The notes: a model not told the origin generated them from the letters alone. Shown: positions 31,198 through 42,903, counted from the first letter of the stretch. The stretch: 49,230 nt of DNA from Streptomyces sp. A012304 (GCF_026008495.1 NZ_BQUN01000098.1:240467-289696); one strand, 5' to 3'. Program-made: numbers and translations.

Positions 31198-32505
31198 TCA
31201 CCCCACGGCCGCCTCCGGCACCGCCACCCCCGTCGGCCGGGTCTCCGGCAGCAGGGCGAAGCAGCCGAGGCTGAGAAGGGCGATGCCGGTCAGGTAGGCG
31301 CCGACGCCCCAGGGGACACGGCCCCCCTGCTCCGCGAGGGCCGTCGCCGCGATCGGGGTGAGCGCGCCACCGAGGACACCGCCGAGGTTGTAGCCGACCG
31401 CCGCGCCCGTGCACCGCACACGCGGCTCGTACAGCTCCGGCAGATACGCGGCGATCACCGCGAACATCGTGACGAAGGAGACCAGCGCCCCCAGGAAGCC
31501 CAGGAACATCGGCAGCGGCCGGCCGGTCGCCAGCAGCGCGACCATCGGGAACATCCACAACGCGGCCGCCGCGCACCCCACGAGGCACAGCGGACGCCTG
31601 CCGAAACGGTCACCGAGCAGGGCCGCCAGAGGCGTCAGCGCCCCCTTCACCACCACCGCGGCCATGATGCAGGCCAGCATGACGGTGCGGCTCACCCCGA
31701 GCCGCTCGGTGGCGTAGGCCAGGGACCACGTCGTCACCGCGTAGAAGATCGCGTACCCCACGGCGAGGGCCCCCGCGGTCAGCAGGACGAGCCGCCAGTG
31801 CGAGCGGACCACCTCGGCGAGCGGCACGCGCGCGTGGTCGTCGATCTCCAGGAACCGCGGGCTCTCGGGGAGCGACGACCGCAGCCACAGCCCGAGCAGG
31901 GCCAGCGCTCCGGCCGCCCAGAACGGCACCCGCCACCCCCAGCCCGCGAACTGGGCCTCGGTGAGCGTGGCGGACAGCACCAGCATCGCGCCGTTGGCGA
32001 GCACGAAGCCCACCGCCGGTCCGACCTGCGGGAAGCTCGTCCACAGCCCGCGCCGGTCGGCGGGCGCGTGCTCGGCGGTCAGCAGCACCGCCCCGCCCCA
32101 CTCCCCGCCCAGCCCCAGCCCCTGCAGAAAACGCAGCACGAGCAGCAGTACGGGCGCGGCCACCCCGATCGTGTCGTACGTCGGGACGCACCCGACCGCG
32201 ACCGTCGAGGCGCCGGTCAGCAACAGGGAGACGACGAGCACCGGCCGGCGTCCGTGCCGGTCCCCGACGTGCCCGAAGAGCACGGATCCCAGCGGCCGTG
32301 CGACGAAGCCCACGCCGAACGTGCCGAAGGCGGCCAGGGTCCCCGCCAGGGGCGAGAACGTGGGGAAGAACAGCGGGCCTAGGACCAGGGCGGCCGCGGT
32401 GCCGTAGACGAAGAAGTCGTAGAACTCGATGGCCGTCCCGGCGAGCGAGGCGGCCGCGAGCCGTGGCATGGAGGGCGCCCTTGTGGGGGTGCGAACGTCG
32501 TGCAT
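31198..32505 (-). CDS. MFS transporter, metabolite:H+ symporter (MHS) type
   Basis: 435 residues. The family start is clear: SLAGTAIEFYDFFVYGTAAALVLGPLFFP, the pattern of ShiA, ProP and alpha-ketoglutarate permeases. About 12 helices follow, with the loop 2-3 signature GHVGDRHGRRPVLVVSLLL and a second copy GDRFGRRPLCLVGCAAAALWM. RFLQGLGLGGEWGGAVLL is also typical. It should take up a polar organic acid or zwitterion with protons; the substrate is not determinable. GGTGG precedes ATG 32505. A CACGCGCGCGTG copy lies at 31825, read in a frame giving His-Ala-Arg-Val. Confidence 0.92.
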   Translation of the reverse strand: MHDVRTPTRAPSMPRLAAASLAGTAIEFYDFFVYGTAAALVLGPLFFPTFSPLAGTLAAFGTFGVGFVARPLGSVLFGHVGDRHGRRPVLVVSLLLTGASTVAVGCVPTYDTIGVAAPVLLLVLRFLQGLGLGGEWGGAVLLTAEHAPADRRGLWTSFPQVGPAVGFVLANGAMLVLSATLTEAQFAGWGWRVPFWAAGALALLGLWLRSSLPESPRFLEIDDHARVPLAEVVRSHWRLVLLTAGALAVGYAIFYAVTTWSLAYATERLGVSRTVMLACIMAAVVVKGALTPLAALLGDRFGRRPLCLVGCAAAALWMFPMVALLATGRPLPMFLGFLGALVSFVTMFAVIAAYLPELYEPRVRCTGAAVGYNLGGVLGGALTPIAATALAEQGGRVPWGVGAYLTGIALLSLGCFALLPETRPTGVAVPEAAVG

Positions 32506-32619
32506 GACGCGTCAACCACCCATGACCACAAGCGGTTACGGGCGGCCGCGCGGCGCCTCGTGACATGCGGCCCGGCCACTCCTGACGTGCGGCCGGGCCG
32601 GTACCTCGCGACGGCCGGC

Positions 32620-33666
32620 TCAGTACGTGACGGTGATGCGCCGCGCCGGGCCGTCGACGCGGATCGTGCCGCCGTAGGGGAGGACGAGTTGCGGGTCCGT
32701 GTGGCCGAGGTCCACGTCGAAGACGGTCAGGGTGTCGGGGGCGTACGTGCGCAGCGCCCGTTGCACCGCCTCGCGCTGTTCGGCGGCGTACCGCGCGCCC
32801 TCCTCGGGGCTGTTGGGGCGCGCGAAGTCCCAGGTCTTGGCCCGGCCCATCAGCAGCGCCGGGAAGCGCCGCAGCAGGCCGCGCTCGCCCATGGTGCGCA
32901 GGATCCGGAAGGCCTCCGTGCCGCTCGGCAACTCCTCCGAGGTCTCCAGGAACAGCACGCCACCGTCGTACACCGACAGGTCGTGCGCGATCTCCCGGTC
33001 GGCCGCCAGCAGCCAGGAGAGGATCTCCAGGTTGCCGCCCCAGCTGCGGCCCTCCACCACACGGTCGGCGTTCAGCCAGGTCCATCCGGTGCCCGGCCGG
33101 CTCCCCGGCTCCGTCTCGAAGGTCGCCGGGTCGGCCCAGTCGCCGTTGACGTCGTTCCAGCGGTCCGCGGGCCGCAGTTCGTAGGGGCCCGAGGTGAACA
33201 GGGCCGCCCGCACGGACTCGGCGGTGTGCGGATGCATGGCCACGGGACGTCCGAGCTCGATCATCACGCTCGCGCCGTGGTAGCCGACGATGCCGGTGTT
33301 GTAGAGATAGACCAGCAGGTTCGTGTTGTCGCTCATGCCGAAGAAGGGCTTCGGGTTGGCCCGGAGCAACTGCCGGTCCAGCAGCGGCAGGACGGTGATC
33401 TGGTCGTCTCCGCCGGTCGACGCGAAGACCGCCTTGATGTCCGGGTCGGCGAAGGCCGCGTGGATGTCGTCGGCCCGCTGCTGCGGCGTCGAGCCCATCT
33501 TCCGGCTCGCCGGGTACTCCACCGGTTCCAGACCGAACTCCTCGCGCAGTCGCCGCAGGCCCAGCTCGTAGGGACGCGGGAAGAGCCCGGGCAGTCCGCT
33601 GGAGGGCGAGATCACGGCGACACGGTCGCCCGGCGAGGGTTTGGGCGGGTACGAGGGGGGCGTCAT
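32620..33666 (-). CDS. LD-carboxypeptidase (peptidase S66, MccF/LdcA family)
   Basis: 348 residues. ATG 33666 gives a normal N-terminus (KPSPGDRVAVISPSSGLPG). The bases before it are pyrimidine-rich (CTTACCCTCCCGGC), with no ribosome site, so the mRNA is probably leaderless. The catalytic Ser is in FFGMSDNTNLL, the Glu in GVLFLETSEELP and the His in DVDLGHTDPQLVLPYGG, the Ser-Glu-His triad of family S66. Members either trim tetrapeptides of peptidoglycan during recycling or cleave microcin-C-like toxins. Without secretion signals it acts in the cytoplasm. It is divergent from aroQ. Confidence 0.93.
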   Translation of the reverse strand: MTPPSYPPKPSPGDRVAVISPSSGLPGLFPRPYELGLRRLREEFGLEPVEYPASRKMGSTPQQRADDIHAAFADPDIKAVFASTGGDDQITVLPLLDRQLLRANPKPFFGMSDNTNLLVYLYNTGIVGYHGASVMIELGRPVAMHPHTAESVRAALFTSGPYELRPADRWNDVNGDWADPATFETEPGSRPGTGWTWLNADRVVEGRSWGGNLEILSWLLAADREIAHDLSVYDGGVLFLETSEELPSGTEAFRILRTMGERGLLRRFPALLMGRAKTWDFARPNSPEEGARYAAEQREAVQRALRTYAPDTLTVFDVDLGHTDPQLVLPYGGTIRVDGPARRITVTY

Positions 33667-33769
33667 GCCGGGAGGGTAAGTCGTCCCGCCTCCCGTCCGC
33701 ACCGTGATAAACCGGGGTCGAGCCGCGGTCTCCCGACGGACCGCTCCCGCCGAACGGACCGGAGGAACC

Positions 33770-34243
33770 GTGCCCCGCACCCTGGCCAACGCCCCGATCA
33801 TGATTCTCAACGGCCCCAACCTGAACCTCCTGGGGCAGCGCCAGCCGGAGATCTACGGATCCGACACGCTCGCCGACGTCGAGGCCATGTGCGCCAAGGC
33901 GGCGGCCGCGCACGGCGGCACGGTGGACCTGCGGCAGTCCAACCACGAGGGCGAACTCGTCGACTGGATCCACGAGGCGCGGCTGAACCACTGCGGGATC
34001 GTGATCAACCCGGGCGCGTACTCGCACACGTCGGTCGCGATCCTGGACGCCCTCAACACCTGTGACGGCCTGCCGGTGATCGAGGTCCACATCTCCAACA
34101 TCCACCGGCGCGAGGCCTTCCGGCACCACTCGTACGTCTCCCTGCGCGCCGACGGCGTCATCGCGGGGTGCGGCGTCCAGGGCTACGTCTTCGGCGTCGA
34201 GCGGGTCGCCGCGCTGGCGGGCGCGGGCCAGGCGGACGCGTAG
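33770..34243 (+). CDS. aroQ: Type II 3-dehydroquinate dehydratase
   Basis: 157 residues from GTG 33770, with GGAGGA upstream. It catalyses the third step of the shikimate pathway and forms dodecamers. The conserved elements are NGPNLNLLGQRQPEIYG with the catalytic Tyr and the flexible-loop Arg, the substrate-binding NHEGELVDWIHEA, INPGAYSHTSVAILDAL, and EVHISNIHRREAFRHHSYVS with the catalytic His. The gene stands alone, divergent from the LD-carboxypeptidase gene, not in a shikimate operon. Confidence 0.97.
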   Translation: MPRTLANAPIMILNGPNLNLLGQRQPEIYGSDTLADVEAMCAKAAAAHGGTVDLRQSNHEGELVDWIHEARLNHCGIVINPGAYSHTSVAILDALNTCDGLPVIEVHISNIHRREAFRHHSYVSLRADGVIAGCGVQGYVFGVERVAALAGAGQADA

Positions 34244-34258
34244 CGGTTCCGCCCGGGC

Positions 34259-35032
34259 CTACAGACGGCCGGCCTCCACGATCCGCCGCAGGAAGCGCCG
34301 GGTGTGCTCCTGCCGCGGGTCGCCGAAGACCTGCTCGGCGGTGCCCCGCTCCAGCACCACCCCTCCGTCCAGAAAACAAACTTGGTCGGCGACCTCCCGC
34401 GCGAAGCCCATCTCGTGCGTGGCCAGCACCATGGTCATGCCGTCGTCCTTCAGATCGCGGACCACGTTCAGGACCTCGCCCACCAGCTCCGGGTCCAGGG
34501 CCGCGGTGATCTCGTCGAGCAGCAGCAGCCGGGGCCGTACGGCCAGGGCGCGCACGATGGCGACGCGCTGCTGCTGGCCGCCGCTGAGCCGGTCGGGGTA
34601 CTCGCCGGCCCTCCCGCCCAGCCCGAGCCGCTCCAGCAGCTCCCGGGCACGTTCCTCGGCCTCCGCGCGGGCGACGCCGTGCACCCGGCGCGGGGCCAGC
34701 GTGATGTTCTCCAACACGGTCATGTGCGGAAACAGGTTGTACGCCTGGAAAACCACGCCGATACGGCGCCGTACCGCGTCCTGGTCCACGCGAGGATCGG
34801 TGATCTCCTCGCCGTCCAGCCAGATCGCGCCGTCGTCGATGTCCTCCAGCAGGTTGGCGCAGCGCAGCAGCGTGGACTTGCCGGAGCCGGAGGCGCCGAT
34901 CAGCGCGGTCACCGTGTGCGGGGCGACCTCCAGATCGACGTCCCGTAGGACGACGGAACCGCCGAAGGTCTTGCGGACGGACTCCATCCGCAGCACGGGG
35001 GCGCCGCCGGGGGAAGCGGACGCGTCGCTCAT
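34259..35032 (-). CDS. Amino-acid ABC transporter ATP-binding protein
   Basis: 257 residues. It contains all ABC motifs: Walker A GASGSGKSTLL (residues ~41-51), the polar amino-acid family Q-loop context RIGVVFQAYNLFPHMTVLEN, signature LSGGQQQRVAIVRAL, Walker B LLLLDEITAALDPELVGEV and the switch His in ATHEMGFAREVAD. This matches the GlnQ/HisP group. Its ATG overlaps the permease stop by 4 bp, making it the last gene of a binding protein-permease-ATPase operon. Confidence 0.96.
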   Translation of the reverse strand: MSDASASPGGAPVLRMESVRKTFGGSVVLRDVDLEVAPHTVTALIGASGSGKSTLLRCANLLEDIDDGAIWLDGEEITDPRVDQDAVRRRIGVVFQAYNLFPHMTVLENITLAPRRVHGVARAEAEERARELLERLGLGGRAGEYPDRLSGGQQQRVAIVRALAVRPRLLLLDEITAALDPELVGEVLNVVRDLKDDGMTMVLATHEMGFAREVADQVCFLDGGVVLERGTAEQVFGDPRQEHTRRFLRRIVEAGRL

Positions 35033-35961
35033 GTCGTTCCTCCCTGGGCCCGCTGACGGTCCATCCGGGCCGTCACCCAGTCCGTGAACCGTGTCATCGG
35101 GATGGTGAGCGCCACGAAGACCAGCCCCGCGACGATGTACGGCGTGTAGTTGAGGCTGCGGCCCACGATGATGTCCGCGGCGCGCACGGCGTCGACGGCA
35201 CCGCCGATCGACACCAGGCCGGTGTCCTTCTGCAGCGACACCAGGTCGTTCAACAGCGGCGGCACCTGGCGGCGCACGGCCTGCGGCAGCACGACGTGGC
35301 GCAGCGCCTGCCGGTTGCTCAGGCCCAGCGAGCGGGCCGCCGCGCGCTGCGAGGGGTGCACGGACTCGATGCCGGCGCGGAACACCTCGGCGACGTACGC
35401 GGAGTACGTCAGGGTCAGCGCCGTACCGCCCAGGAGCACCGGATCGACCGTCACGCCCTGGAGCCGCAGCGCCGGGACGCCCAGCACCACGATCATCAGG
35501 TTGATGATCAGCGGCAGACCGCGGAAGAAGTCCGTGTACGCCGCCGCCAGCACGCGCAACGGGAAGAACACCGGTCCGCGCAGGGTGCGGGCCACGGCGA
35601 TGAGCATGCCCAGGACCAGGACGGCCGCGCCGCAGACGAGCAGCAGCCGGACGTTCAGCCAGAGGCCCTCCAGGACCTTCGGTAACGCCTCGCGCGCGTA
35701 CTGCCCGTTGAAGAACGTCTCCTTGGTGCGCGGCCAGCCGGGCGCGCCGACGACGACCAGGTACAGGACGACGGCCGTGACGAGGGTCGAGAGCGCGGCG
35801 ATCGCCGTGGCGCGGCGGGCACGCGCGCGCCGGTACCGCTCGCGTTCCAGCCGCCGCCGGGAGGGCACGTACCCGTCGCCCGCACCGCCCTGGCCGTCCT
35901 GGGACAGATCACCTCTGTCGTCCGCGTCCTCCGGGCCGGACTCCTCCTTGACGACCGTCAC
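35029..35961 (-). CDS. Amino-acid ABC transporter permease, with a TTA codon
   Basis: 310 residues. GTG 35961 overlaps the TGA of the binding-protein gene (GTGA). A ~50-residue charged cytoplasmic N-terminus (VTVVKEESGPEDADDRGDL, then an Arg-rich stretch) precedes a HisM/GlnP-type permease with about five helices. The EAA-like loop is ARSLGLSNRQALRHVVLPQAVRRQVPPLLN. An in-frame TTA leucine codon lies at 35685-35683 (codon 93, in EALPKVLEG). TTA is very rare in Streptomyces and is read only by the bldA tRNA, so full translation of this transporter may be limited to late growth. Confidence 0.93.
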   Translation of the reverse strand: MTVVKEESGPEDADDRGDLSQDGQGGAGDGYVPSRRRLERERYRRARARRATAIAALSTLVTAVVLYLVVVGAPGWPRTKETFFNGQYAREALPKVLEGLWLNVRLLLVCGAAVLVLGMLIAVARTLRGPVFFPLRVLAAAYTDFFRGLPLIINLMIVVLGVPALRLQGVTVDPVLLGGTALTLTYSAYVAEVFRAGIESVHPSQRAAARSLGLSNRQALRHVVLPQAVRRQVPPLLNDLVSLQKDTGLVSIGGAVDAVRAADIIVGRSLNYTPYIVAGLVFVALTIPMTRFTDWVTARMDRQRAQGGTT

Positions 35962-36845
35962 TTGAGCACCGGGGCGTCGACGGCGTCGGACAGCCACTGC
36001 TGCTCGATCCTCGCGAGGGTGCCGTTCGCGCGCAGGGCGTCCACGGCGGCCGTGACGCAGGGGGTGAGCGCGCTGCCCTTGTCGAGCACGAGCCCGAACT
36101 GCTCCGGTGTCCCGCCCCGGTTCTCGAACTGGCCGACGATCGTGCCGTCGGTCACCTCGGCCGCGGTGATGTAGAAGGCGGTCGGCAGGTCGGTGACGAC
36201 GGCGTCCACCTGACCGTTCCTCAGCGCCGACTTGGCCTGGTCGTTCTTGGCGTAGACGGCGGCGGCCCGCGTCGGCTTCACCACGTCGTCGATGTAGTTC
36301 AGGCTCGTCGTGCCGACCTGGGCGCCCAGCTTGAGGCCCTTGAGGTCCGCGATGCTCTTCGCGCTCGCGGCCTTCGAGCCCTTCAGCGCGATGACCGCCT
36401 GGCGCACGTCGTAGTAGCCCGACGAGAAGTCGACGGCCTTCTTGCGCTCGTCGCTGATCGACACCTGGTTGATGTCGAAGTCGAACGTCTTCTCACCCGG
36501 CGCGAAGGCCTTGTTGAACGGCACGCTCTGCCAGACGACGGCGCTCTTGTCGTAACCGAGCTGCTCGGCGACGGCGTACGCCACCGCCGACTCGAAGCCC
36601 TGCCCGTTGGCGGGCTTGTCGTCCTTGAACCACGGCTCGTACGCGGGCGTGTCGGTGGCGATCGTCAGCTTGCCGGAGGTCTTGGTGGCCAACTCGCCCT
36701 TGGCGCAGGCGTTCCCGGTCGATCCGCTGGACGGCGCGGCGGTCGCCTTCTCCTCCGGCTGCGGAGCGCAGCCGACGGCGGTGGCGAGGAGGACCAAGGT
36801 GACGCCGGCGGTGGCGCGGCGCGGGACACGAGGGGCAGGAGGCAT
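35958..36845 (-). CDS. Amino-acid ABC transporter substrate-binding lipoprotein
   Basis: 295 residues from ATG 36845. The signal peptide is basic, then hydrophobic (TAGVTLVLLATAVGC), and ends in a lipobox whose Cys (about residue 26) would be lipidated. A type II periplasmic-binding fold of the polar amino-acid family follows: KLTIATDTPAYEPWFKDD, FDFDINQVSISDERKKAVDFS, LGAQVGTTSLNYIDD and VDAVVTDLPTAFYI. No ribosome site is visible upstream (CACTCTCCCGCC), so the message may be leaderless. It is the first gene of the transporter operon; the ligand is probably an amino acid of undefined type. Confidence 0.94.
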   Translation of the reverse strand: MPPAPRVPRRATAGVTLVLLATAVGCAPQPEEKATAAPSSGSTGNACAKGELATKTSGKLTIATDTPAYEPWFKDDKPANGQGFESAVAYAVAEQLGYDKSAVVWQSVPFNKAFAPGEKTFDFDINQVSISDERKKAVDFSSGYYDVRQAVIALKGSKAASAKSIADLKGLKLGAQVGTTSLNYIDDVVKPTRAAAVYAKNDQAKSALRNGQVDAVVTDLPTAFYITAAEVTDGTIVGQFENRGGTPEQFGLVLDKGSALTPCVTAAVDALRANGTLARIEQQWLSDAVDAPVLK

Positions 36846-37102
36846 GGCGGGAGAGTGACAGTGAACGCCCCGTTTGTCGAGGTCGCGCCAGCGTCTGTCC
36901 GCATGGTGGGAACGGGTGTTGCGGCTCTGTGAACGCGGTCGCGGAGAACGCGCCTGGGCCGCCGGTCGAGGGCGGGGAACGGGGACCGGCGGCCCATTCC
37001 GAGCGGGAGCCGTCTTCCCGCGCGGGGCTACAACCAGTTGACCGCGCAACCAAGCGCGGGGGGAGCGCGCGTGGCCCACCAGCGCGTGCACGCCATTCAC
37101 AC
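36846..37102. other. Upstream region of the ABC transporter operon
   Basis: About 257 bp without a gene. It should contain the operon's promoter on the minus strand. A possible -35 (TCGACA, minus strand) lies near 36880-36885. No clear operator dyad was recognised. Confidence 0.35.
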
Positions 37103-37130
37103 GGGGCGCGCGTGCGGTGACGCGCGCCCC
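37103..37130 (-). terminator. Hairpin terminator after the metallo-hydrolase gene
   Basis: GGGGCGCGCGT (37103-37113) and ACGCGCGCCCC (37120-37130) form a perfect 11-bp GC stem with a 6-nt loop, starting 3 nt beyond the stop codon of the minus-strand metallo-hydrolase gene. Confidence 0.82.
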
Positions 37131-37133
37131 GGC

Positions 37134-37790
37134 TCACCACCCGCGCGCGTGCCACTCCGGCAGGTGGGGGCGCTCGGCGCCCAGCGTGGTGTCGTTGCCG
37201 TGTCCCGGGTAGACCCAGGTCTCGTCCGGGAGCACGTCGAAGATCTTCGTCTCGACGTCGTGGATCAGGCTGGCGAAGGCCTCGGGGTCCTTGCGGGTGT
37301 TGCCCACGCCGCCCGGGAAGAGGCAGTCGCCCGTGAACACGTGCGGGTGGCCGTGCGGGTCGTCGTAGACCAGCGCGATCGAGCCCGGCGTGTGCCCGAC
37401 CAGATGGCGCGCGGTGAGTTCCACGTTGCCCACCCGGACGACGTCGCCGTCGTCGACCAGGACGTCGGTCGGAACGGGGATGCCCTCGGCGTCCTCCCGG
37501 CCGGCGTACGTACGCGCGCGCGTGGCCGCGACGACCTCGGCGAGCGCCTGCCAGTGGTCGGGGTGCCGGTGGGTGGTGACGACGGACGCGATGCCGTCGT
37601 CACCGATCATGCCGAGGAGCGTCCCGGCGTCGTTGGCCGCGTCGATCAGCAGCTGCTCGTCCGTGCCCCGGCACCGCAGCAGATAGGCGTTGTTCTCCAT
37701 CGGACCGACCGCGATCTTGGTGATCATCAGGTCCTTCAGCTCGTGCACGTCCGCCGGGCCGCCGACCCGCACCTGTCCGCTGTACGTCAT
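37134..37790 (-). CDS. Metallo-beta-lactamase-fold hydrolase (glyoxalase II-like)
   Basis: 218 residues. The metal-binding motif is THRHPDHWQAL (about residues 72-82), a variant of HxHxDH that keeps the first and third His and the Asp. Other ligands are in ARHLVGHTPGSIAL, FTGDCLFPGGVGN and VYPGHGNDTTLG. The size and C-terminal GHG motif resemble glyoxalase II-type thioesterases. It lies 10 bp downstream of a mycothiol-dependent enzyme gene on the same strand, so a mycothiol thioester is a plausible substrate (inference). A TATAGG hexamer 9 nt before the ATG may also give a separate leaderless transcript. Confidence 0.92.
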   Translation of the reverse strand: MTYSGQVRVGGPADVHELKDLMITKIAVGPMENNAYLLRCRGTDEQLLIDAANDAGTLLGMIGDDGIASVVTTHRHPDHWQALAEVVAATRARTYAGREDAEGIPVPTDVLVDDGDVVRVGNVELTARHLVGHTPGSIALVYDDPHGHPHVFTGDCLFPGGVGNTRKDPEAFASLIHDVETKIFDVLPDETWVYPGHGNDTTLGAERPHLPEWHARGW

Positions 37791-37800
37791 GCCGGCCAGC

Positions 37801-38487
37801 CTATAGCGGGGGGAGGGCCGGGAGGGGTCCGCCGGCGACGGTCAGCGCCGACCCGTCGCGACGTCCCGCGAGCCACCCCAGGAGGTCGGCGCCGGACCCG
37901 GTGACGGTCACCTCGGGGCCGTCCGCCGCCCGCCCGGTGCGCCACGCGCGCGTGCCGTCCGTGACGCGGGTCGGCGGCACCTCCGGGTGGCCGCTGAAGC
38001 GCTCGGCGAGGAACTCGATCTCCCGCTCGGTGAACTCAGCCGGCAGGTCCTCCAGCTCATAGCCGATACCGAGGTCCACGTGGTGCAGCTCGACCTCCAC
38101 CCAGCGCCGGAACGGCACCCGGGCCGCGGAGTCGGTGACCCCGTTGCGCAGCTCCACCGTTCGCGACCAGTCGGCGGGCACCGCGCCGGCCTCCTGGAAG
38201 CGGGCCGCGCTCTCCCGCACGTCCGTGAGCTGGACGTCCAGGGGGCGCGGGGCGTCCCGCTCGATGTCGGCGTCCCGCACGGTGGCGTCGGCGTACATGG
38301 GGCGCCCCTCGAGGACGTTCACCAGGGCGTCGGCGTTGCGGGCGAGGTGGGCCAGGACATGGCCCCGGGTCCAGCCGGGCAGACGTGACGGCCCGGCCAC
38401 GGACGCGTCGTCCAGTTTGGCGACTGCGGTGAGCAGCCGGTCGGTCGCTTCACGTACAGACGCCAGGTCATGAGCGTGATCAGTCAT
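37801..38487 (-). CDS. Maleylpyruvate isomerase-family mycothiol-dependent enzyme
   Basis: 228 residues from ATG 38487; the frame extends upstream to 38847 across the uvrA promoter and is not coding there. The DinB/MDMPI four-helix domain shows metal-binding residues in LPGWTRGHVLAHLARNADAL (about residues 36-55) and RRWVEVELHHVDLGIGY. A C-terminal SCP-like part follows (VTVTGSGADLLGWLAGR). It presumably uses mycothiol, the actinobacterial thiol, in isomerisation or conjugation. A TAGGGT hexamer 9 nt before the ATG suggests a near-leaderless mRNA. The metallo-hydrolase gene follows in the same direction. Confidence 0.9.
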   Translation of the reverse strand: MTDHAHDLASVREATDRLLTAVAKLDDASVAGPSRLPGWTRGHVLAHLARNADALVNVLEGRPMYADATVRDADIERDAPRPLDVQLTDVRESAARFQEAGAVPADWSRTVELRNGVTDSAARVPFRRWVEVELHHVDLGIGYELEDLPAEFTEREIEFLAERFSGHPEVPPTRVTDGTRAWRTGRAADGPEVTVTGSGADLLGWLAGRRDGSALTVAGGPLPALPPL

Positions 38488-38632
38488 GGTGCTGACCCTA
38501 GCTCCGCCACCCCTTCGGGTGAAGGAGGCGGACCGCGCCCGCAAATCGAATGCGCGTGCTATATGGTCGGTGGCGGCGTCGGGCATGCTGGATGGCCGGG
38601 GATTGTTGTGAACCGGTGAATCCCGACCGGCG

Positions 38633-38655
38633 TTGTCAGTGGCTCCCCCTAGTCT
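38633..38655 (+). promoter_or_regulatory. PafBC/RecA-NDp-type DNA-damage promoter of uvrA
   Basis: TTGTCAGTGGC (38633-38643), 6 nt, TAGTCT (38650-38655). The 11-nt block is perfect, the -10 matches at four of six positions (TAG and the final T), and the spacing is exact. The uvrA GTG follows after a 55-nt leader. Confidence 0.9.
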
Positions 38656-38710
38656 GAGAAGGACGGGGGCCCCGCCCCTGTCACTTCTCTCAAGAAAGGT
38701 GCGGACCGGC

Positions 38711-41725
<3,015 letters not shown>

Positions 41726-41743
41726 GCCGACCGCTCCACCGCG

Positions 41744-41785
41744 ACGGACGGCGCCCCGCGGGACTCCCCGCGGGGCGCCGTCCGT
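41744..41785 (+). terminator. Long perfect hairpin terminator after uvrA
   Basis: Arms at 41744-41762 and 41767-41785 are fully complementary over 19 bp (starting ACGGACGGCGCC), with a 4-nt loop and a short T-run after. It begins about 19 bp beyond the uvrA stop. Confidence 0.92.
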
Positions 41786-41856
41786 TTGCACGGTCAGCGG
41801 CCCCGGCGCCGCGGCCCGCCGCCACCGGCGGACGGCGGCCGATCCGCCGACAGGGC

Positions 41857-42768
41857 CTAGAACGCGCCGACTTCCGAGGCGTACGGGGGTTCCGCACCCG
41901 CCCGGGAGCAGGTGATCGACGCCGCGCGTGCCGCGAAGCGCAGCAGCCGTTCCCAGCCGTCGTCGCCCAGCGCCTCCAGCGCCGACCGGGACAGCGTGTC
42001 CTGGACCGCCAGACCGTGCAGCAGGGCCGCGTTCACGGTGTCACCGGCACCGATGGTGTCCACGACGTCGACGTTCTCGCCCGGCACGGGGTGTACGGAG
42101 CCGTCGCGGGTGAAGGCGGTCAGCCCGTCCCCGCCGTGTGTGATCACGACGGCCGAGGGACCGGCGGACAGCCACTCGCGCGGGGTGCCGCCCAGCCACC
42201 GGGCGTCCTCCTCGGAGAGCTTGAGGAGGGACACCGACGGCAGCCAGCTCTTGAAACGCGCCCGGTAGGCGTCGGCGTCGGGGATCAGCCCGGGCCGGAT
42301 GTTCGGGTCGAGCGTGGTGAACAGACCCTGCCCCGCCGCCGTCCGCAGCAGCTCCTCGTACGCGCTCGCGCCCGGCTCCAGGACCAGCGAGCAGGTGCCG
42401 AAGGAGACCGCACGGGTGCCGGCGGGCAGGGCCGCCGGGACGGAGAAGAGCCGGTCGGCGGTGCCCTCGACGTAGAAGGAGTAGGCGGCCGAGCCGTTCG
42501 CGTCGACCGTGGCGACGGCGAGGGTGGTCGGTTCCGGGCCGCGCTGCACGGCCGAGACGTCCACGCCGGTGTCCCGCAGCCGGTCCAGCAGCGCCTCGCC
42601 GAAGGCGTCGAAGGAGGTGCGGGAGCAGAAGGCCGTCCGGGAGCCGAGACGGCCCAGGGCCACGGCCGTGTTGTAGGGGCCGCCACCGAGGGCCGGCCGC
42701 AGCTCCGCGAGGGCGCCCGTGCCCTGAGGTACCAGGTCGATCAGGGCCTCACCGGCGACGACGATCAC
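41857..42768 (-). CDS. PfkB-family sugar kinase (fructokinase-like)
   Basis: 303 residues from GTG 42768. It has the start pattern of fructokinases (VVAGEALIDLVPQ), the substrate-binding GGGPYNTAVALGRLG, and the ATP/catalytic signature DTIGAGDTVNAALLHGL with the base Asp. FTTLDPNIRPGLIPD is typical of fructokinase or 2-keto-3-deoxygluconate kinase. The gene is isolated between the uvrA terminator and the XRE regulator gene, so the sugar is not indicated by neighbours. Confidence 0.93.
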   Translation of the reverse strand: MIVVAGEALIDLVPQGTGALAELRPALGGGPYNTAVALGRLGSRTAFCSRTSFDAFGEALLDRLRDTGVDVSAVQRGPEPTTLAVATVDANGSAAYSFYVEGTADRLFSVPAALPAGTRAVSFGTCSLVLEPGASAYEELLRTAAGQGLFTTLDPNIRPGLIPDADAYRARFKSWLPSVSLLKLSEEDARWLGGTPREWLSAGPSAVVITHGGDGLTAFTRDGSVHPVPGENVDVVDTIGAGDTVNAALLHGLAVQDTLSRSALEALGDDGWERLLRFAARAASITCSRAGAEPPYASEVGAF

Positions 42769-42903
42769 AGGGCGGTTCCTTTCTCGGAATGCGGGACGGC
42801 CGCGGGAAGGTACCTCATCCCACGCGGGACGTGCACGCCTGCGCAGGCGCGCACGTCCCGCACGACCCGTCGTACCCCTTCACCACCGCTCGCCGGGACG
42901 CCC

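Noticed and set aside
38633..38635. TTG as uvrA start
   Set aside because: It is the first base triplet of the promoter block; GTG 38711 matches the conserved UvrA beginning.
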